Shown here one piece after another: positions 8,575 through 19,152 of a DNA stretch of 64,000 nucleotides. The notes under the pieces are model-generated. The model saw nothing but the letters and a program-made list of their open reading frames with translations. It was not told the origin of the DNA and did not search any database. A program made the position numbers and the translations under genes. Origin of the DNA: Shimia_B sp038528385 (lineage in GTDB: Bacteria > Pseudomonadota > Alphaproteobacteria > Rhodobacterales > Rhodobacteraceae); NCBI GenBank assembly GCA_038528385.1, contig JBCBET010000002.1:186001-250000 (forward strand), read 5' to 3'. Positions within the stretch are counted from its first letter, which is position 1. Every line of letters starts with the position of its first letter.

Positions 8575-8590
8575 TTAGCTTATCGGCTAA
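8575..8590. promoter_or_regulatory. Candidate ArsR operator, inverted repeat TTAGC-N6-GCTAA
   Basis: Arms TTAGC (8575-8579) and GCTAA (8586-8590) with a 6-nt spacer lie 40-55 bp upstream of the arsR start, directly after the stop codon of the next gene. Another TTAGC begins near 8529 inside the first arsR codons. Size and place fit an ArsR operator. This is inference from position and symmetry only. Confidence 0.4.
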
Positions 8591-9241
8591 CTATTGCGCG
8601 GCGAGCAGCACGAAGAGCGGCACCGGCGCCACCGCCGCCATGATCGTCAGCAGAAAGAGGCCGGGGTGAAAGACGCGGCTGAGCCCCGCCACCATGCAAA
8701 GCCCGCCGCCCCCGCCCAGCACGACATTGCCCGGCATGTTCAGGAGCAGCGCGAGCACCAGGTAGCGCAGCCGCGTGCCCTTGCGCGCCCAGGGCGCCTG
8801 CGCGGAGGCGAGGAGCACCTCGAGGCGCTCATCCTCCGGGCGGGCCCTAATCTCGCGTAGCAAGGCCGCGGCGCGGTGAAACCCCACGCGCTCCAGCGCG
8901 CGGGCGGTTGTCTCGGGCGGCACCGTGCGGCCGATCGTGTAGCTCACCGTGAGCGAGATGATCGTGGCCACGTAGACGATGGGCGCGATGGGGGCGCCGA
9001 AGGCCGTGAGCAAGACGAGGCCGATCTCCGCCCCGGGCAGGAACGGCGTGGCGAGGATAAGCATGTAGACGAGCACGACGAGGAGGAGCGTGCGGAACAT
9101 CAGCCCGTCCTTCTCGGGCATGAGCGCCATGTCGAGCGCGTCCCGGATCCAGCTGCCGAGCCAGAGCGCGGCGAAGACCACCGCGAGGAAAAGCGCGGCT
9201 TTCACGAGGGACGAATTGCGGGTCGGCGACGTGACCATCAT
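8591..9241 (-). CDS. DedA/VTT-like integral membrane protein
   Basis: Hydrophobic protein of about 216 aa with roughly five membrane segments. It has the pattern ATPFLPGAEIGLVLLTAFGAP near the middle, followed by an amphipathic stretch (RAALLREIRARPEDERLEV) and a C-terminal NMPGNVVLGGGGGLCMVAG segment. This resembles the SNARE-associated/VTT (DedA, TVP38) superfamily of small-molecule or lipid transporters, but the match is by pattern only. The frame stays open to 9448. The tandem ATG at 9241 is chosen because the upstream extension is Arg/Pro-rich, and no clear Shine-Dalgarno supports any start. Divergent from dnaE. Confidence 0.6.
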   Translation of the reverse strand: MMVTSPTRNSSLVKAALFLAVVFAALWLGSWIRDALDMALMPEKDGLMFRTLLLVVLVYMLILATPFLPGAEIGLVLLTAFGAPIAPIVYVATIISLTVSYTIGRTVPPETTARALERVGFHRAAALLREIRARPEDERLEVLLASAQAPWARKGTRLRYLVLALLLNMPGNVVLGGGGGLCMVAGLSRVFHPGLFLLTIMAAVAPVPLFVLLAAQ

Positions 9242-9459
9242 GGGGCGTGACCAGGTGACGATGCAGAGCCGCGGCGACGAATGGAGGCGCGCGGGATACA
9301 TCCGATTGTACGAACTCTGCGGGCGGAGGCGTGGCCCGGGAAAATACATTCGGGCCCACCGAATTGGCCCTTCAAATGCGTGGAAGCCTAGGCGCAGACG
9401 GGCATGCGAGCCAGCGTTAATTGCTTCTCCCCGCGGCGGACACAACATATGGTACGGCC

Positions 9460-13049
<3,590 letters not shown>

Positions 13050-13053
<4 letters not shown>

Positions 13054-13619
13054 GGGCCTTGGCCCTCTTTGCGTTCATGCTCCTCGCGGGCTGCGATGCC
13101 GCGCTCCTCGGCGGGGCGCGCGGGCCCGCGGTGCCCTTTGACGGCGAGGCGCTGGCCTACGGCGAGATCGTCGTGGCCTGCGACACGCCCCGCGCGGCGC
13201 TGGGCACCCGCGTGGCACGCTTCCCCGACCAGGGGCGCGGCTACAGGCTCTATGATACGGACCCCTCCACCACCGCGCTCAGGCCCCACTACATCACCGG
13301 TTTCCCCGATGGCTGCCCGCGCAAGTTCATGGCCGCGCTCGCGATCTTCGGCGGCGCCAATGCCTACGAGACGACGCGGGTGGAGGATACGCTCAACACC
13401 ACCGTCTTCACCGAGACCGACCGCCAGTACCGCGCCATCCGCGCCCGCGTCTGCGGCCGGCCCGTGGGCGAGGCCTGCGCCGCCTCCCGGTTCCGCGCGC
13501 TCGAGCGCAGCGCCGTTTTCGTGAGCGTCTACGAACGCTTCGGCACGAACCCCACCTGGGCGGACATGCTCATCTACGATGGCGCGGTGGTGGCCAAGGA
13601 TTTCAAGGCGCTCGAGTGA
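13050..13619 (+). CDS. Predicted lipoprotein of unknown function
   Basis: A 189-aa protein with a signal peptide and lipobox (ALFAFMLLAGC, Cys15), so probably lipid-anchored. It starts at GTG 13050, overlapping the dnaE stop (GTGA), and is probably co-expressed with it by coupling. The mature part contains two Cys pairs (IVVACDTP, FPDGCPRKF, ARVCGRPVGEACAASR) that could form disulfides, and a conserved-looking ETDRQYRAIRARVCG. I do not recognise the family. Nothing links it functionally to replication. Confidence 0.8.
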
Positions 13620-13672
13620 TTGCGCTCGCGCGGCCCCCGGGCTAGGCGGCCCGGCGCAGAGGAGAACGGATA

Positions 13673-14794
13673 ATGACGACAGGGATCATGATTTGCGGCC
13701 ACGGCAGCCGCGCGAAGATCGCGGAGGAGGAGTTCGCGCTCCTCGCCAAGGGGCTGAAGGCGCGCTACCCGGAGACGCCGGTGGAGTATGGCTTCCTCGA
13801 ATACTCGGCGCCCAACATCCACATGGGCCTCGACCGGCTGCGCGCGGCGGGCGTGACGCGGATCCTCGCGGTGCCGGGCATGCTCTTTGCCGCCACGCAC
13901 GCCAAGAACGATATCCCCTCGGTGCTGACGACCTATGCGGAGAAGCATCCCGGCCTCGAGATCAGCTATGGGCGCGAGCTCGGCCTCCACCCGCAGATGA
14001 TCGCCGCCTTCGAGGCGCGCGTGCTCGAGGCGCTGGGCGTGGATCATGTCCATGACGGCGATCTCTACGACACGATGCTCGTCACCGTGGGGCGCGGCAC
14101 GTCCGACACGCTGGCCAACGCGGAGGCCGCGCGGCTCTGCCGGATCGTGTCGGAGAATCTGGGCTTCGGCTGGGCCGAGACGGTCTATAGCGGCGTGACG
14201 TACCCGTCGGTGGGGCGCGGGCTCGAGATGGCGCTGAAGCTCGGCTTCAAGCGGATCGTGGTGGCGCCCTACTTCCTCTTCTCCGGGCGGCTGATCGATC
14301 GGATCTACGGCTATGTGGATCGCGTGGCGGCCGGGGCGCCGGGCGTGGAGTTCCTCAAGGCGCACTACCTCGCCGATCAGGCCCATGTGATCGACACCTT
14401 CGTGGAGCGGATCAAGGAGGCCGAAACGGGCGAGATGGCCGATGACCGTGATCTCATGGCGTCTTTCAAAGCACGTCTGGCGCGCGGCGAGGTGGACGTG
14501 CACCACCACCACGCCGAGTACCGCGACCCCGATGATGACGAGGCAGGCGGGCACGACCATGATCATGGCCACGGGCATGGATCTGGGCATGGCCATTCGC
14601 ATGGCCACGGGCACCACCACCACGGCCATTCCCACGGCACCTACCGCCACATCGCCCATCCCCACGGGCCGCGCACGATGATCGACGAAGGGGTCTGCTG
14701 CTGCTTCATGAGCCAGTTCCCCGACGCGGTGGTCGAGGAGGAGAGGAAGGCCCGTGGAACCACGCCCCTGACAATGGCCGACGTGCACGGCTAG
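13673..14794 (+). CDS. cbiX: Sirohydrochlorin cobaltochelatase CbiX with His-rich tail
   Basis: Inserts cobalt into sirohydrochlorin for cobalamin synthesis (CbiX family), 373 aa. The N-terminal chelatase half has ICGHGSRAKIAEEEF, with the metal-site His in GHGS, and the second half repeats the fold (LVTVGRGTSDTLANAE). Residues about 277-331 contain 22 histidines in runs such as HHHH and GHGHSHGHG, a probable metal-binding or storage tail. The C-terminus has a CCC triplet (GVCCCFMSQF), reminiscent of the metal or FeS site of long CbiX proteins. RBS GAGGAG precedes the ATG. No other B12 genes are adjacent, but a B12-dependent enzyme gene (nrdJ) lies 4.4 kb downstream. Confidence 0.92.
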   Translation: MTTGIMICGHGSRAKIAEEEFALLAKGLKARYPETPVEYGFLEYSAPNIHMGLDRLRAAGVTRILAVPGMLFAATHAKNDIPSVLTTYAEKHPGLEISYGRELGLHPQMIAAFEARVLEALGVDHVHDGDLYDTMLVTVGRGTSDTLANAEAARLCRIVSENLGFGWAETVYSGVTYPSVGRGLEMALKLGFKRIVVAPYFLFSGRLIDRIYGYVDRVAAGAPGVEFLKAHYLADQAHVIDTFVERIKEAETGEMADDRDLMASFKARLARGEVDVHHHHAEYRDPDDDEAGGHDHDHGHGHGSGHGHSHGHGHHHHGHSHGTYRHIAHPHGPRTMIDEGVCCCFMSQFPDAVVEEERKARGTTPLTMADVHG

Positions 14795-14804
14795 CCCCGC
14801 GCGC

Positions 14805-14852
14805 CCAAGACTTTTGCGAAAAGTCTTGGCAAAAGTCTTCGCAAGACTTTTG
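14805..14852. terminator. Double-hairpin terminator with four alternating arms
   Basis: Hairpin 1: CCAAGACTTTT (14805-14815), loop GCG, AAAAGTCTTGG (14819-14829). Hairpin 2: CAAAAGTCTT (14830-14839), loop CGC, AAGACTTTTG (14843-14852). Both stems are perfect. It separates the convergent cbiX and slyX stops and should act on both strands, although no long T-run follows. All four arms are copies of AAGACTTTT or its complement. Confidence 0.7.
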
Positions 14853-14857
14853 TGCGC

Positions 14858-15052
14858 TCAGTAGTGCGGGGGGCGCTCGTCGCCGAAGACAGCGCCGCCG
14901 CCGCCCTCGGCCTCCCGCGCGGCTTCGCGTTCCATCAAGAGCGCCACCCGAGCCGTCAGCGTCGCGATCTCGCGATCCTGGCGCGTCACGACGGCGTTGA
15001 GGTCATCCACCAGCCGCTCCAGATGGGCGAGTTTTTCTTCGATCGGGTCCAT
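14858..15052 (-). CDS. slyX: SlyX-family protein
   Basis: A 64-aa coiled-coil protein: EEKLAHLERLVDDLNAVVTRQDREIATL is the SlyX pattern, and the C-terminus PPHY is the family hallmark. Function is undefined; the E. coli homologue is named from its position near slyD. It ends facing cbiX across the double hairpin and is divergent from hisS, with 78 bp between starts. Confidence 0.85.
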   Translation of the reverse strand: MDPIEEKLAHLERLVDDLNAVVTRQDREIATLTARVALLMEREAAREAEGGGGAVFGDERPPHY

Positions 15053-15130
15053 GCCTCCTCATGGCCGCGCCAGAGCCGTTTGCCAAGCCTCGCGCGCGCC
15101 GCTACTAGCTCCCTGCGCTGGAGGAGACCC

Positions 15131-16618
15131 ATGGCAAAAGTGAAGAAGACCCCCCGCCCTAAGGCTGTCACGCCCAAGGGATTTCGCGACTATTTCGGCG
15201 CCGAGGTGACCGAGCGCGCCGCCATGCTGGAGGCGATCCGCGGGGTCTACCATCTCTACGGCTTCGACGCGCTGGAGACCTCCGCCGTGGAGACGGTGGA
15301 GGCGCTGGGCAAGTTTCTTCCCGATGTCGACCGGCCCAATGAGGGCGTCTTCGCCTGGCAGGAGGAGGACGAGGCCTGGGTGGCGCTGCGCTATGACATG
15401 ACCGCTCCGCTCGCGCGAGTCTACGCCCAGCACCGCAACGACCTCCCCACGCCCTATCGCCGGTATGCGATGGGGCCGGTCTGGCGCAACGAGAAGCCGG
15501 GGCCGGGGCGGTTCCGGCAGTTTTATCAATGCGATGCGGACACGGTGGGCACGGCGTCCATGGCCGCCGATGCCGAGATCTGCGCCATGCTCGCCGACAC
15601 GCTGGAGGCCGTGGGGATCGAGCGCGGCGACTACGTGATCCGCGTGAACAACCGCAAGGTGCTGAACGGCGTCATGGAAGTCGCGGGGCTCGACGGCGAG
15701 AACAAGGGGGCCGAGCGCGGGATCGTGCTCCGCGCCATCGACAAGCTCGACCGGCTGGGCCCCGAGGGTGTGCGCGCATTGCTCGGTCCGGGCCGCAAGG
15801 ACGAAAGCGGGGACTTCACGCAGGGTGCAGGACTCGGCGAGGCGCAGGCGGAGGTCGTCAAGGGCTTCATGCAGGCGGGCCGCGACACGGGCGCGGAGAC
15901 GGTCGCCGCGCTGCGCGGACTGGTCGAGGGCTCCGATGTCGGTCTCGAGGGCGTGGCTGAACTCGAAGAGATCGCCGCCCTTTTGACGGCGGGTGGCTAC
16001 GGGCCAGACCGCATCGTCATCGATCCGTCCGTCGTGCGGGGCCTCGGCTACTACACCGGCCCGGTCTACGAGGCCGAGCTGACCTTCGAAGTCCAGAACG
16101 AGAAGGGGCAGACGGTGCAGTTCGGCTCCGTCGCGGGCGGCGGCAGGTACGACGATCTCGTCAAGCGCTTCACGGGGCAGGGGGTGCCGGCCACGGGCGT
16201 GTCCATCGGGGTGGACCGGTTGCTGGCGGCTCTGCGGGCCAAGGGGCGCATCGCGCAAAACGCGGAGGGGCCCGTCGTCGTCACTGTCATGGATCGCGAC
16301 CGCATGGCCGAATACCAGACCATGGTTGCGGAGCTCCGTCAGGCGGGCATCCGGGCGGAGGTCTATCTCGGCAACCCGAAGAACTTCGGAAACCAGATGA
16401 AATACGCCGACACGCGCGGGGCGGGTATCGCCGTCATCGCGGGCTCCGACGAATTCACAGCGGGCAAGGTGCAGCTCAAGGATCTCATCGCCGGGGCCGA
16501 GATCGCCAAGGATGCGAGCCTCGAGGAATGGAAGGCGCGGCCCTCCCAGATCGAGATCGCGCGCGCGGACCTCGTGGCCGAGGTGCAGAAGATGCGAGAG
16601 GCCCAGCGGGGTGAGTGA
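15131..16618 (+). CDS. hisS: Histidyl-tRNA synthetase
   Basis: Class II aminoacyl-tRNA synthetase charging tRNA-His, 495 aa. Motif 2 region is YAMGPVWRNEKPGPGRFRQFYQ. The histidine-specific motif reads GLGYYTGPVYEAEL, and motif 3 lies around GVSIGVDRLLAAL. A C-terminal anticodon-binding domain follows. The ATG at 15131 is chosen over upstream in-frame starts because it follows the RBS GGAGGAG and gives MAKVKKTPRPKAVTPKGFRDYFG. It heads hisS-hisZ-hisG and overlaps hisZ by 8 bp. This is a long HisS form, with an extra basic N-terminus and about 80 extra residues compared with E. coli. Confidence 0.95.
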   Translation: MAKVKKTPRPKAVTPKGFRDYFGAEVTERAAMLEAIRGVYHLYGFDALETSAVETVEALGKFLPDVDRPNEGVFAWQEEDEAWVALRYDMTAPLARVYAQHRNDLPTPYRRYAMGPVWRNEKPGPGRFRQFYQCDADTVGTASMAADAEICAMLADTLEAVGIERGDYVIRVNNRKVLNGVMEVAGLDGENKGAERGIVLRAIDKLDRLGPEGVRALLGPGRKDESGDFTQGAGLGEAQAEVVKGFMQAGRDTGAETVAALRGLVEGSDVGLEGVAELEEIAALLTAGGYGPDRIVIDPSVVRGLGYYTGPVYEAELTFEVQNEKGQTVQFGSVAGGGRYDDLVKRFTGQGVPATGVSIGVDRLLAALRAKGRIAQNAEGPVVVTVMDRDRMAEYQTMVAELRQAGIRAEVYLGNPKNFGNQMKYADTRGAGIAVIAGSDEFTAGKVQLKDLIAGAEIAKDASLEEWKARPSQIEIARADLVAEVQKMREAQRGE

Positions 16619-17651
16619 GGCCGTCCGCGCCACGACCGAGGCGCTATTGCAAGGCTTCGGGGCCCTCGGCGCGCGGCGCATCGAGGCGGATATCCTGCAG
16701 CCCGCGGGCACGCTCCTCGACCTCTACGGCGAGGATATCCGCGCCCGCGCCTACACCACGCAAGACCCGCTCCGCGGCGAGCAGATGCTGCGCCCGGATT
16801 TCACCGTGCCCGTCGTGCAGATGCACATGGAAAGCGCCGCCGAACCCGCGCGCTACACCTATGCCGGGCCGGTCTTTCGCCGCCAGGAGGAGGACACCGG
16901 CCGCCCGAGCGAGTACCCGCAAGTGGGCTACGAGGTCTTCGACGGGCAAGGCCCCGCGGAGGTGGAGGCGGAGATTTTCGCGGCCTTCCACGGGGCGCTC
17001 GCGGGCCTGCCGCTGCGGGCTGTGATGGGCGACATGGCGATCCTGCGCGCCGCGGTGCAGGGGCTCGAAACCTCCGGCGCGCGCAAGGACGCGCTCATGC
17101 GCCACCTCTGGCGTCCGCGCCGCTTCCGCGCGCTGCTCGACCGCTTTTCCGCGCCGCAGCCGGGGCCGCAGACGCCGGAGGCCGGACCCGAGATCGGGCT
17201 GCGTTCCATGGCAGAGGTGATCGAGCGCCGCACGCGGATGGAGGAGGACGCCGCCACGCCGCCGCTTGCCGCCGAAGCGCGGCAGGCGCTCGAGGCCCTG
17301 ATCGGTATCGAGGACCCGCTGCCCCAGGCGCTCGACGCGTTGGGCGCTGCGGCGGAAACGATGCCCGTCCTCGGCGCGCCGCTGGCCCGGCTCACGGACC
17401 GCATCGCGGCGCTGGAGGCCCGCGGCATTGCGCCCGAGACCCTCGATTTCGAGGTGACCTACGGACGCACGGCCATGGAATACTATGACGGCTTCGTCTT
17501 CGGCTTCACCCATGGGGCGCTGCCGCCGGTGGCGCTGGGCGGGCGCTACGACGCGCTCACCCGCGTGCTGGGGCAGGGCCGCGCCGTGCCCGCCGTGGGC
17601 GGCGTGATCCGGCCCGACCTCGTGACCCTCCTCCGGGAGGGCGCGACATGA
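16611..17651 (+). CDS. hisZ: ATP phosphoribosyltransferase regulatory subunit HisZ
   Basis: HisS-like paralogue (346 aa) that binds short-form HisG and makes it active and histidine-sensitive. It keeps class II synthetase features (LRPDFTVPVVQMHM, YAGPVFRRQEEDTGRPSEYPQ) but lacks the full histidine/tRNA motifs of HisS. The start is GTG 16611, overlapping the hisS end by 8 bp. The stop overlaps the hisG ATG (ATGA at 17648). Its presence agrees with the short HisG encoded next. Confidence 0.92.
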   Translation: MSEAVRATTEALLQGFGALGARRIEADILQPAGTLLDLYGEDIRARAYTTQDPLRGEQMLRPDFTVPVVQMHMESAAEPARYTYAGPVFRRQEEDTGRPSEYPQVGYEVFDGQGPAEVEAEIFAAFHGALAGLPLRAVMGDMAILRAAVQGLETSGARKDALMRHLWRPRRFRALLDRFSAPQPGPQTPEAGPEIGLRSMAEVIERRTRMEEDAATPPLAAEARQALEALIGIEDPLPQALDALGAAAETMPVLGAPLARLTDRIAALEARGIAPETLDFEVTYGRTAMEYYDGFVFGFTHGALPPVALGGRYDALTRVLGQGRAVPAVGGVIRPDLVTLLREGAT

Positions 17652-18334
17652 TCAAGCTCGGCGTGCCCTCCAAGGGACGGCTCATGGACGAGACCTTCGC
17701 GTGGTTCGCCGCGCGCGGCGTGGCGCTCTCGAAGGCGGGGAGCGACCGGGAATATGTGGGTCAGGTGGAGGGCGTCGACGGCCTCGAGCTGGTGCTGCTG
17801 AGCGCGGGGGAGATCCCGCGGGAGCTTTCGGCCGGGCGCATCCATCTGGGCGTGACCGGCTCCGACCTGATCCGCGAGCGGCTCGCCTCATGGGACACGA
17901 AAGTGAGCGAGGTGGCGCAGATGGGTTTCGGCTATGCCGATCTCGTCATCGCAGTGCCGGCCTTCTGGACCGATTGCACGACGCTCCACGACCTCGACGC
18001 GGTGGCCGCGTCGTTTCGGGCGCGCAACGGCTTCCGGCTGCGGATCGCCACGAAATACCACCGGCTCGTCCGGCAGCACCTCGCCGCGCACGGCGTGGCC
18101 GATTACCAGCTCGTCGACAGCCAGGGCGCCACGGAGGGCACCGTCAAGAACGAAACGGCGGAGGCCGTGGCCGACATCACCTCCAGCGGCGCGACGCTGG
18201 CGGCGAACCATCTGCGGATGCTGGAGGACGGGCTCATCCACCAGAGCCAGGCCACGCTCTTTCGCGCGCGCCATGCGCCGGCGCAGGCGGGCGACGAGGC
18301 GGCATTGAAGGCCCTCCTCGCGCGTCTCGTCTAA
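17648..18334 (+). CDS. hisG: ATP phosphoribosyltransferase catalytic subunit, short form
   Basis: First step of histidine synthesis, joining ATP and PRPP, 228 aa. This is the short form without the C-terminal regulatory domain, which needs HisZ. Motifs are IKLGVPSKGRL at the N-terminus, RIHLGVTGSDLI, and the PRPP loop region LVDSQGATEGTVKNETAEAVADITSSGATL. Translationally coupled to hisZ. PRPP for this step is made by prs, also in this window. Its last codons overlap the stop of the convergent small gene by 3-4 bp. Confidence 0.95.
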   Translation: MIKLGVPSKGRLMDETFAWFAARGVALSKAGSDREYVGQVEGVDGLELVLLSAGEIPRELSAGRIHLGVTGSDLIRERLASWDTKVSEVAQMGFGYADLVIAVPAFWTDCTTLHDLDAVAASFRARNGFRLRIATKYHRLVRQHLAAHGVADYQLVDSQGATEGTVKNETAEAVADITSSGATLAANHLRMLEDGLIHQSQATLFRARHAPAQAGDEAALKALLARLV

Positions 18335-18495
18335 CCGTCGCTCTCTTCGGTCATCGCCTCCGTCTCCGCTTCCGTCTCTGCCGGTGCGGCGGCGGTGAAT
18401 TTCTCGAGGATATTGATCGAGTGATCGCCCTCGCTGAACACGGCGAGGTAGGCGAAGAGCAAGGTCACGATGCCCAGTAGAATGCGGATATCCAT
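18331..18495 (-). CDS. Small single-pass membrane protein (54 aa)
   Basis: Starts MDIRILLGIVTLLFAYLAV, one transmembrane helix at residues 4-21, followed by a short linker and an acidic Ala/Glu-rich tail (PAETEAETEAMTEESDG). The ATG at 18495 follows GAGAGGA in transcription direction, and the longer upstream frame lacks protein-like composition. It overlaps the hisG stop tail to tail. The family is not recognised. It could be a small envelope protein; confidence comes from RBS, hydrophobic profile and placement. Confidence 0.55.
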   Translation of the reverse strand: MDIRILLGIVTLLFAYLAVFSEGDHSINILEKFTAAAPAETEAETEAMTEESDG

Positions 18496-18591
18496 TTTGG
18501 TCCTCTCTGATCCGTTGGCGTGCGAGGTAGACCAGTGCATACCATGGGCCAGCCGCCGGCACATCGGTGGGTCGGACAGAATGACGCAGCC

Positions 18592-19011
18592 CTAAAGGAC
18601 GCCGATTTCCGACAGCACCCGTTCGAGGTTGGCCGGCAGCTCCTCGCGCGTTTCGGAGCTGCGGAGGTCGCCCGGCGCGTCCTCGGGCGTGAGGTAGCGC
18701 CAGCCCTGGAAGGGGCGCCGTTGCGCGGGCGTGGTGCGGACGATGCCCGGGGCGAGGACGATGCCGCACCGGCGCACGCCGTCGCCGCCGATGACCTCAT
18801 CGAGGCGGGTGATCCTCTGCCGACACAGGATGACGCCCTTGATCACCCAGTAGAGCGAGCCGCCGGCGAGGATGTCATCCTCGCGCTTGGGCCACATGCG
18901 CGTCACGTGGCGATGCTCGAGCCCGCGCGCGCGCCGCTCGGCCTGCCAGGCCTCGAGATCGGCGATGCTGTCCGCGCCGACGCAGAGTTTGACTAGGTTC
19001 ACGTATGCCAT
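18592..19011 (-). CDS. DUF1489-family protein
   Basis: A 139-aa cytoplasmic protein beginning MAYVNLVKLCVGADSIADLEAWQ, with HVTRMWPKREDDILAGGSLYWVIKGVILCRQ and the C-terminal PFQGWRYLTPEDAPGDL. These match the DUF1489 family known from alphaproteobacteria. No catalytic motif is evident and the function is unknown. It is divergent from nrdJ, sharing a 141-bp intergenic region. Confidence 0.85.
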   Translation of the reverse strand: MAYVNLVKLCVGADSIADLEAWQAERRARGLEHRHVTRMWPKREDDILAGGSLYWVIKGVILCRQRITRLDEVIGGDGVRRCGIVLAPGIVRTTPAQRRPFQGWRYLTPEDAPGDLRSSETREELPANLERVLSEIGVL

Positions 19012-19042
19012 TGCCCACCAGATGTTGTGATGCTGCCGCTTT

Positions 19043-19092
19043 CTTCTATATATTGCGATTCCCGGCGCAGAGAAAGCTACATCTAGATGTAG
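19043..19092 (+). promoter_or_regulatory. Candidate pair of NrdR boxes upstream of nrdJ
   Basis: Box 1 at 19043-19058 contains CTATATATTG, matching the core of the NrdR consensus (ACACWATATATWGTGT). Box 2 is a perfect 16-bp palindrome CTACATCTAGATGTAG (19077-19092). Centres are about 34 bp apart, near the three helical turns usual for NrdR pairs. They lie 60-110 bp before the ribonucleotide reductase start. Box 2 deviates in its core, so this is a proposal. Confidence 0.5.
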
Positions 19093-19152
19093 TAGCCGAG
19101 TATGCTGCTTACACTACGTCACGCGTTCACCGCTAGATCTTGAGGTTCCACC

